Source: Chrysomallon squamiferum (Eukaryota > Mollusca > Gastropoda > Neomphalida > Peltospiridae). From it: 64,000 nt of DNA. The notes beneath the pieces are model-generated. The model did no database searches and had not been told where the DNA came from. It was given only the letters and a program-made list of their open reading frames with translations. The first letter of the stretch is position 1. The number at the start of each line of letters is the position of its first letter. Shown here piece by piece: positions 55,057 through 64,000 of this stretch. The DNA lies in NCBI GenBank assembly GCA_012295275.1, contig CM022667.1, positions 5,581,068-5,645,067 of the forward strand, in the 5' to 3' direction. The position numbers and the translations under genes are program-made.

Positions 55057-57532
55057 TCAACACTGTCTCTGACTTGTGTGTTCATAGACAGTGAGTACTA
55101 AGTATGGTGAGTCTTTTCTAGCTTGCAGTGGTGAGTAATTGTTTGTAGTATCTCTATCTCTTTCAGTATCTGAAACCAAATATGTAATAGTTGCACATCA
55201 TGTCTTATACAGTAGCTGTAATAATAGTAATATCAGAAGTAATGGAAGATCAGCACACAGAGTTCATAGCAATTAAAATAGTTGTCTGTGTGTTGATCAA
55301 AGAATGAAATTTTAAGATTAGTTATGTTTTTCAAAATATAACAGATCATATTAAGTAAGATTTTGTATTGTGCCTATTCCATTTATAGTTCATAATTATA
55401 TATTCATGGTTGTAGAGACATAATCTATGAATCACAAAATATTTTGTTACTATAGTTATAGTGAGCAGATTGATATACCATCTGTCTTTCCTGTCTGGCC
55501 AAGACAGATTTGATAATAGTAATTAAAAACCTGCTATTTTAGCTAAATGTTATATTTTTATAAGCAAAAAAAAAAAAAAAAACAAGAAAAAAAAAAGAAG
55601 AATACTATAACACACTGTATTTATGCTGATTTTGATTACTTCTCTTTTTCAGTTATTTAATAATTTATTATTATTATTAATTTTTTTTTTCCATTCTAAA
55701 AACTAGCAGGTTTTACTGACTTTGACTTTGTTCAAGATCGTCATAGAGAGAAGATTCCTGTACTCCAGTGTTAACCTGTCTGAAACAAACAAACAAAACT
55801 CTCCGATTATTGAATTATATTATTTTTTTAGCATATTAAAATAACATCTTTAAGATAAATAAATAAATAAACAAATAAATAAATAAATAAGCAAAATTAA
55901 TAAAAGGATATAAAAAAAAAAATTAAAATTAAAAAGCAATAAATTTGTATAATTATTAAGTGAACTCAACATGTAGTGATAAACAATGCAGTTTCATATC
56001 AGTTTAACATTCATTTTTATTTTGGTGTCTCAATATACTGTAATATTAATTACCTTTGTGTATAAACGTGATCTGTTATACACTTCTCTAAAATAAAAGA
56101 AAAAATCAAAATTAAATGTAAAAGAGGTGAAATGACATTAATTAGATTATCAGTCCTGAATCACTATAAAATTACAAAAATAATAATAACAATAAAAAAA
56201 ACCCCATAAATTAAAGAAAAATATATAAGAAATTATGTGCAACGATAGAAGAAAACAAAATAAATTCATTTGAATGTAGGAGTGCCTTAAAAGAAAAAAG
56301 TAAATAAATGAAAAAAGTTAAACAAAAAAGAAGTATTCACTTGTTTTAATCCAGTGAATTAAAATAATAACTGCACCGAGAAGAAAAATTACAAGCAGTG
56401 TAATTCCAATTCCAATACCAATTCCTATGCACAGTAATCTGTCCTTTTCTGATGTACAGTCTGAAAATTCAACAAATAATAATAATAATAGTAGTAATAG
56501 TAATAGTAATAATTGATATATAAGTAGAACTATATTTTCTAGATCTACTTCATGATATGACTAAAAATTATTATAACATTCAACAATCACACAATTATAA
56601 TAATTAATATTAACGTTTTCAGCTGTTTTACTGTAAATTGCCTATAAAATTAACATTTCACTGTACTGAAAGTATAAGGGAAATTAAGTCAGTGCAGTAG
56701 CTCCATTCAAACTTTGACTCTTACTCAGGGTAATAATCATCAGTTTCTTGTAGCCTGTATGAGAAACTTGTTGTATGTGTCATTGTTAAAAAGGTATTTT
56801 TAATTCAATTTACCACAAAAAAATATCTCCTTTTCCTCAGTAAAGTGCTTGAATCCAAATTTGTTAAAAGCCAAAATTCGAATCAGATATCTTGTGTTTG
56901 GTTGTAAACTAGAAATCTCTGCTGTGTGATTTGTGTGAAGACCTTTTCCACCAAACTTTCAGTGAGATTTGTCCACTCAGATGTTGTGTCTGCTCGATAC
57001 TGTACAAGAAATGTTTGTTGTGATCCTCCATTAAGTTCTTCTGTCCAAGACACTGACACTGAATGTGGACCAGTACTCCAAGTTTTCACGTCAGAGGGAA
57101 CAGTTGGAGGACCTTCGAATTAAATATTTTATCACTGGTTTGTTGAAAATTCTCAAAGATTATAAATAAAGGATTTATATCATATAACTGAATACATGAA
57201 CATTTAAATGTTTTGGAAACTGTAGTTCTACTTCAGTTGAAATTAAATATTTATCTACAATTCTGAAAGAAAAATCATGTTGTTGGTTTGATAATAGTAG
57301 AAATGTTTTTAAACTTGAACTTTCAAATCAGATTAATTCATGAAGAAAACAGCTAAATGTTACAAACATATCTGTCACATGCTCAGATATCATTTATGCA
57401 AACGATGAACAAGAGCTTCACAAAAGACAGAAATGATACTGAATCACACACACACACACATGCGCAAAAACATCATTTTGACCTGATACCATACCCATTT
57501 TATGTAGAATTGTAACTTTGTTACTATTACTA

Positions 57533-57590
<58 letters not shown>

Positions 57591-60026
57591 TGTTTTGGGT
57601 TTTTTGTCATTTCTGCACACAATATTAAAAAAAATTGAAAATATTTACACTGTCCTTTTATAAAAAAAAACATTATGTAATACCTTCTTCAGTGAGATTT
57701 AATTTTTCCACAAGATATGTTTTAGATTCTCCATTTGACACAACAACCTGATAGATTCCAAAATCTTCTTCTTTGACATTTGTCAGTTTATATTCACCTA
57801 CAGCAGACACATTTGTAGTGTTTACAGGTTGTGTAGATCCAAGACTTTTATTGTTTACATCTGTGAGTTTATACCAGGTAAATGTTGGAACTGGATTGGC
57901 AATCACAGAAATGTGTAGAGTTACATTTCCACCGTCTACAGCAGCAAATTTGTCCTGAAATGAAACTCGATGATCCAGTCTTGGTGAACCTGAAGAAAAT
58001 AAGTTCCTTATTATTCACATGCCATCAAAAGATATTTAAAAACCACAAAAATGAAAAAAAAAGAAAAAAAAGAAATGGAATTGTGAAGGAAGATATTCAG
58101 GAGAAACACTGTAAATACAAAATTAAGTAAACTTTTCTAAATGACAGTAAGCTATATTGGACACTGCCTCAACAATATGGTATTGTGGGAAAAGCAACAA
58201 GTCATATAATAGCTGAACAATTAAAACATAATAAAATTCTGTATTTTCTAGCAGAAAATACAACTCTATGTAAACAGCAAATGTAAAGTAACAATGTGAA
58301 CTATTCTGAAAAAGTAACTGAAAGAAACAAATTTCAGTATGATTTTTTACTGAGGTGATAATTAAAAAAGATGGTTGAAAACAGACATGAATAAAATGGT
58401 TTTGTTTCCCATTTGTGATCTAGATTTGTTTTCTTCACAAATGCTAAACAGTTGTTTACATTCACCAGTGAGCTGATTTATTTGGGAAATTTTTGATACC
58501 ATTTTGTAACCAGAGGCATACTATTTGATAAGCACATTTTTGTTTCTAAAGTATTCATTCTGTTGTACTTATGAAATGGATTGTTAAAATTCTGATAGCA
58601 AATACTAAAAACATCACTAACATCAGTTAATTACAACATTTGGTAACTAGAGGATATAAAATTATAGTGACTTTTTAAAATTATTATTATGTTTTTTTTC
58701 TTTTTGTTTGCATTTTATCTGCATCAAACATTTGTCACTTGTGAAAACACTAATAATAATTATTGTCTGTGAATGTGGTATGTCAGAAATAAGGTAAATG
58801 TCTTTTACCAGTGTATTTTGAAAAACTTTATTAATAAACAGACTGCATGTCCCAGCAGTACACAATATCTGATTTGGCATATCAAATAATTATGTTATAT
58901 GTACAGTTTATAATCAGTTTTTTAATTAAATGTTTTTCTTCAAATATTGTTATTTTTCATCTTATTAATTCATGACTTGAAACTGCATCTGCTTGGTTCA
59001 CATAGCAAAATTGTTTAGTTTACTGGTTTTTAAAAATGTTTTTAAAAATGTACATATGACTATCCTTCAAATATCCCAGAATAAATCTATATTGTTAAAG
59101 ATAAAGAATTACATACATGTAACATTAAGCTGCACACTTTGACTGACATCAGACTTGATGTTGTTTCCTGCTTCACAAGTGTAAAATCCTGTATCCAGAC
59201 ATCCAGCTTCATTCCAGCTGTACTCCACTGACTTGGAGTTTTTCACTTCACGTAGAATGTGTGAGTTGTTTAAGATCTTGATGTGAGATGCTGGATTACT
59301 GTCAACTTCACATCTCAGAGACATAGGAGTCAGTTCATTAACTGTTATCTTTGTAGACTTTGAGTTTAAAGTGAAAGAAGTTACTGAAGTCTGATCTGTA
59401 AGAAATACAAAAGAATAGGATGTTTTGAATCAAAAACAATTCAACATTAAGTAACAAGCTTTATATTCAGTAGTTTTAATCATTATCTGTTGGGTTGTTA
59501 ATTTATCATTTTAAATTTTGATACATAACATTATATGCTTTAGAAAAAAATAAAGAAGAAAAGACGGAAAGAAAAGGAAGGAAAAGAAAAAAGAAAATAA
59601 TTTTATTAATAAAAAATTGTATTTGCTTTATTATATAGCAAATCAAAATTTTTGTTCTATATATAACTGAAATGTTTAGGAAAAGCACCAGGATAGAATT
59701 TATGTTCAAGCAAAACAATAGAGTATCTAGATATCACTCTTGAAAAACAAATTATTTTGGAGTCAGTGAAAGAAAAATAATCAAATAATGAAGAATTACT
59801 GGTCATTTTAGAAAAAAAGACACCTGATGTTAATGAAGAAAAGGCTGAGCAGGTAATAAACTGATGAAGAATACTACTTCATAATATAGTAATGAATAGA
59901 GCCTACATCAAAACTGCTGAAAACCTGAACTGTTTTCTCAATCGGAAATAAATTTTAAAATGTCATAAAGTTATAATTCTTTTATTTCTGCCTGCTTATA
60001 TATGATTTTACAGAAAAATTAAAGAA

Positions 60027-60065
<39 letters not shown>

Positions 60066-61777
60066 AACCAACACCAACAAATAAACAAACAACTATATCA
60101 ACAAATATATGTATATATATTTGTTGATTTTGTAAATATAAGTAAATTTACAAACATACATATATACCTACATACGTACATACATACTCAGTAAAAGAAT
60201 AAATATGTAAGTTTGTAAAAATGTTAGTCGGTTTATACAAATTACTTTCATTTGATATTTACTGACATATCTTAAAATGTAGATACATTATATAGTTATT
60301 TATTAAAGTTATTAATTAATAAAACTAAACTCACACAGGACATCCAGTGTAACTGTTGTGTATTTTGATTTGTTTGAGTTTGAGTTGACAGCTGTACACG
60401 TGTAGACACCAGCCTGTGATTTGTCTACATCATTTAAAGTCAACACAGCACTTGTAGACTTTGTGTGAGTTTTAAACTTCCACGTAAAAGAACAAGATGT
60501 ACGACAATCTGCTTCACACAACACAGCCACATCATCACCTTGCTGTACTGTCAGTGCAGAACTCACGTTTACTTTTACATTGTCTGGTCCATCTAAAGTA
60601 CAAACAAAGTATTATATGTAGTTTTGTGCTCTTTCTCTGAAAAACTCTTTCATATACATATGTCTTTGTATATTGTTTTTCATACAGAAAATCTGAATTT
60701 CTTACAACAGAAAACATATATCTTTTCGCGTTGTTTATTGATAAATTGGATTATACATGAACATGAGGTTCAGTATAAATTTCTATTAATCCATATAGAT
60801 GTGTGCGCGCACACACACACACACATTAGACACACACACGCACGCATACCTATGTAAATAAATAACAATGTTCTAGCTATACTTACAGTAAACTATCATA
60901 TTTCTAAGGTTTGGGTGAATGTTCGTTGAAACCAGACAATGTTCTACAAATAAAACTTATTAAATTATACTCGCAGTATAAATCCTTTTCTAACAGATGA
61001 TCGTGTTCTATGAATTAACATTATTAAACTATACTTACAGTAAACATAGAGTTGAAACTGTTCAGATTTTTCCACTGATGTTATCGGGTTGTTTGCTGTA
61101 CATTTATATATTTCACCTGTCTGCTGTCTACTGATGTGAGGCAGAGTTAACTGAGAAGTTGAAGAACATATTTGATTGTTGAGTGACCAGGAATAGGAAC
61201 ATACAGGATTACAGAGAGAAGTACAGGTAACTGTCAGTGTGTCACCTTCTACAACTGTACCAGGTAATGATGGACTGAGTCTGACACTGTCTGGACCATC
61301 TGAATGTACAAATGTGATAACTGTTTAAAAATTACATTTGATTATATCATATAATTTATATTTCAGAATCTGTGATGCCTAAAACAAAAATATACTTCAG
61401 ACGTTAGCCCTAAATTTAGGAGTTATAAGTCATCATTATAATTTTAGCAATGTCTTGGTAGATATCAAAATAACTCTTCTTTTGCCATCTAAATGTTAAA
61501 AAAGTTATTAATTTCTTAAAAAAATTAAAAATTTAAATAAATAAAATAAATAAATAAACAAATAAACAAATAAATATATATAAATAAAAATAAAATAAAA
61601 TAAAATAAGTAAATTCAAATATTTAAAAATTACCATTTTCACCAAAAGTGGAACAGCCGCCAAGATTGAATCTCTAGAAACGTAATTTCACAAAGTAGCC
61701 ATTACTTAATTTTTCTGGATGATGAGGAATAACATTATTTTTATTTAATTTGATTATTACTATTGCTTCTCCTTCTT

Positions 61778-61808
<31 letters not shown>

Positions 61809-63365
61809 TTATTATTATTATTATTTATTTGTTTATTTATTTATTTATTTATTTATTTATTTTCATATATTGTAAATAATAAAATAAATTCGAGTTGAAG
61901 AATAGTATTAAGAGTTCATTTAAAGACCTCAAGAGATATCAACAACAAATGAGATGCATAAACATATTGATGTGAAATATTATATGTTCAGAAATGTAAT
62001 AGAATTATGTATTGAACGACAAATATAATTTAAAAAAAAATAATAATAATAATAATAATAATAATGATGATGATGATGATACTACTACTACTACTACTAC
62101 TAATAATAATAATAATTATAATAATAATAATAATTTAAAAAAAATCTTAACTTACATATTTTAGTCTTATTGCATGTAGATGGATTTCCATTAGCTCCAT
62201 CCTGACAAGTCCATATTCCAAAGTCTGTTGCTGTGTTAAAAGACTGGATAGTGAGAGTAATAGTCTGTGTTGTTGAGTCAATGTGAGCAGAGTAACCAGT
62301 GAAACAAGGAAACAGTCGACATCGAGTATTTTGTGTGCTACACTGAACAACATTTTGTGATGATCCAGAAGTAGGTCGAGAAAAGAGAATTCCACTTCTA
62401 ACAGTACCACTAACTTTACACACCAACTGTGTACTGTGTCCTTGTTGTCCACCACCCATACACTCAAGTGTTGTAGTAGCCTCACCTGTCATTATTATTA
62501 AATATCAGGTATATCTATTATTTTTAATATTAGTTATTTTACATACTGTGTACCTGTTGTACATACAGTCAAGTGTTGTAGTAGCCTCACCTGTAATTAT
62601 TATTAAATATCAGGTATATCTATTATTTTAATATTACAGTTATTTTACTGTGTACTTGTTGTACATACAGTCAAGTGTTGTAGTAGTCTCACCTGTAATT
62701 ATTATTAAATATCAGGTATATCTATTATTTTTAATATTACAGTTATTTTACATTCTGAGTACTTGTTGTACATACAGTCAAGTGTTGTAGTAGCCTCACC
62801 TGTAATTATTATTAAATATCAGGTATATCTATTATTTTTTAATATTACAGTTATTTTACATACTGTGTACTTGTTGTACATACAGTCAAGTGTTGTAGTA
62901 GTCTCACCTGTAATTATTATTAAATATCAGGTATATCTATTATTTTTGATATTACAGTTATTTTATATACTGTGTATTTGTTGTATGTACAGTCAAGTAT
63001 TTTATAATTATTATAAAACAGTAATAGCAGATGTCATATGTCATACTGCTTGAAATGAAAATATTCCACCAATGAAAATATGTTTTTAAAAAATAAATTT
63101 TAAAAACTGCATTGATCATGAGATACTTTCGCTTTCCCAATTAGAGATATTAATCTAATTTTTATGTTTTTCATTCACTTTATCTTCTAACCAAACATTT
63201 TAGGATTTGATTCTTTGTATGGTTGTATCTGCGGATCCTTAGTCTTAACCCAAAATACTAAAACAAGTTTGTGTAAGCTTGTGACAATGGGTCTCAGATT
63301 TTACCTTTAACTACAGAGATGAGACAAATGACGAGGGTAACTCCACTCATGATGTTGTTAACCAT
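55057..63365 (-). CDS. Gene E: type 2 five-Ig/FN3 receptor with ITIM/ITAM-like tail; frameshift in FN3
   Basis: Exons: signal 63305-63365 (MVNNIMSGVTLVICLISVVK), Ig1 62156-62485, Ig2 61039-61299, Ig3 60335-60592, Ig4 59117-59395, Ig5 57684-57989, FN3 56814-57112, transmembrane 56341-56460, tail 56054-56087, 55721-55779 and 55057-55169. Ig1 is unrelated to type 1 Ig1 (QLVCKVSG...FGIWTC); Ig2 and Ig3 are only distantly related to their type 1 counterparts; Ig4 onward is close. The tail has SLYDDL, YSPL-x7-YLVL and VYEHT (the Grb2-type Asn is lost) and ends SQRQC. Anomaly: the FN3 exon is 299 bp instead of 300. One base is missing near 56956 (AAACTTTCAG against AAACTGTTCAG), so NLTEQFGEKG becomes NLTESLVEKV and the frame is lost before the membrane exon. 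Skipping FN3 would restore it. Gene X has the intact exon. Confidence 0.85.
56814..57112 (-). other. Frameshifted FN3 exon of gene E
   Basis: 299 bp against 300 bp in genes A, C, D and X. The borders still splice in phase 1. The single-base loss truncates the reading frame after about half the FN3 domain. Confidence 0.75.
57536..57592. repeat. TTA microsatellite in the gene E Ig5-FN3 intron
   Basis: Trinucleotide run just below the Ig5 donor; gene X has a shorter TTA run plus poly-T at the same intron position. Confidence 0.95.
60026..60063. repeat. Poly(A) tract in the gene E Ig3-Ig4 intron
   Basis: A homopolymer of about 38 A residues. Confidence 0.95.
61764..61862. repeat. TTC/TTA/TTTA compound microsatellite
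   Basis: CTT, then ATT, then TTTA runs in the gene E Ig1-Ig2 intron. Confidence 0.9.
62464..63000. repeat. About 105-bp tandem repeat duplicating the gene E Ig1 splice acceptor
   Basis: TCAAGTGTTGTAGTAG recurs at 62464, 62569, 62671, 62778 and 62886, with a degraded copy at 62993, so spacing is 102-108 bp. The lowest copy is the real Ig1 exon start. Each complete unit repeats, on the minus strand, TTACAG followed by GTGAGRCTACTACAACACTT, i.e. the acceptor and the first codons of Ig1. A GTATGT donor-like sequence follows each. Confidence 0.9.
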
Positions 63366-64000
63366 TGTAACCTAAAAACAAACGGATAAATAACTGAATA
63401 AATTAACATATTAATATATTTATTTATTTACTTCATGCAAGTATAATTATGATTTAAAAAGAAGACAGTGTGTATTCAAATATTTTCAGTTCACTCAGTT
63501 TCACACATCATAGAAACTATATATTAGAAAATTATTTAGTACTTAGTGGCTCAACTTTTTAGCATTTATTCCTGGTACAATAACTCACTAACTCGATAAC
63601 AATTATTATTAATATTCATTATCATAAACAGCAGCAGCATCGTCATTATTATTATTAATTATTGGGGTTTTTAAAGACACTTTTCTGGCAAGAATGATAA
63701 CATTTTAACATTGTCTTTAATATCGTGCTTTAACCAATTTTATCGGCAAAACAATAAATAATTTTATTCAAAGTGGAATTTATCATTTTTAATTAAATAC
63801 TCTAGGTTGATCGGTTAATGATAGGCTCATACAAATATAAAGAAAGAAACTGTGCGTTATATATATATAAAAGCCTTTGAGAAGATGTGTGTATGTGTGC
63901 GTGACTGTGTGCGTATGTGTGTATGTATATATGCACACACACACACACCTTCTCAAAGACTTCAAATACATTCAAGGGTTAAACTACTGAGTAACAGTTT
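63366..64000. other. Upstream region of gene E
   Basis: A minus-strand TTTTTAG|GTTACA just before the gene E ATG suggests a 5' UTR splice acceptor, so a non-coding first exon may lie upstream. An imperfect hairpin is present: CTTTGAGAAG at 63875-63884 and its reverse complement at 63949-63958, enclosing TG and CA runs. No other gene seen. Confidence 0.5.

Noticed and set aside
62763-63053. Plus-strand frame with internal repeats (YIQSSVVV...IIIKYQVYLL)
   Set aside because: Antisense translation of the 105-bp acceptor repeat of gene E.
63871-63960. Imperfect TG/CA hairpin as a possible small RNA precursor
   Set aside because: Arms are only 10 bp plus simple repeat; most likely a microsatellite expansion around a small inverted repeat.

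Overview
The window is AT-rich, intron-rich animal DNA crowded with microsatellites, with one run of exactly 200 N (45301-45500). All recognisable genes lie on the minus strand. The intron/exon style and the simple-repeat load suggest an invertebrate, most likely a mollusc; this assignment is an inference, because nothing in the window fixes the species.

The content is a tandem cluster of single-pass immunoglobulin-superfamily receptors. A full gene reads: signal-peptide exon, five one-exon Ig domains (Ig1-Ig5), one fibronectin type III (FN3) exon, a 120-bp transmembrane exon, and a three-exon cytoplasmic tail. Every boundary from the signal peptide to the membrane exon is phase 1, so whole domains can be gained, lost or skipped without changing frame. 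The tails carry SLYDDL (ITIM-like), then YxxL-x7-YxxL (ITAM spacing), then in most copies YEN (Grb2-SH2-like). The products therefore look like cell-surface recognition/signalling receptors. Two subtypes are seen: type 1 (signal core TVDKK or a close variant; genes A, B, C, D) and type 2 (gene E, with a different signal peptide and different Ig1-Ig3 but shared Ig4-tail).

Layout from left to right, with transcription running right to left: gene A (1-14273, 3' end outside the window); a decayed hAT/TTF-zinc-finger transposase relic (about 15.66-17.93 kb) interrupted by a small inverted-repeat element; gene B (21093-23732, only signal peptide + Ig1 left); a promoter-side tandem duplication; an orphan type 2 signal exon (26971-27031); gene C (28775-39061, complete in structure but with a stop codon at the start of Ig2); the 3' half of a type 2 gene (41588-44608); the N gap; gene D (45504-52356, 5' part up to FN3); and gene E (55057-63365, complete in structure but with a 1-bp deletion in FN3).

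The segment 30437-45300 and the segment 45504-58690 are homologous over their whole length and meet only at the gap. This is what two unmerged haplotypes of one locus would look like, although a real tandem duplication is not excluded. In either case the paired copies differ by null mutations, kilobase-scale indels and mosaic changes in the outermost Ig domain, as expected for a rapidly evolving polymorphic recognition locus.
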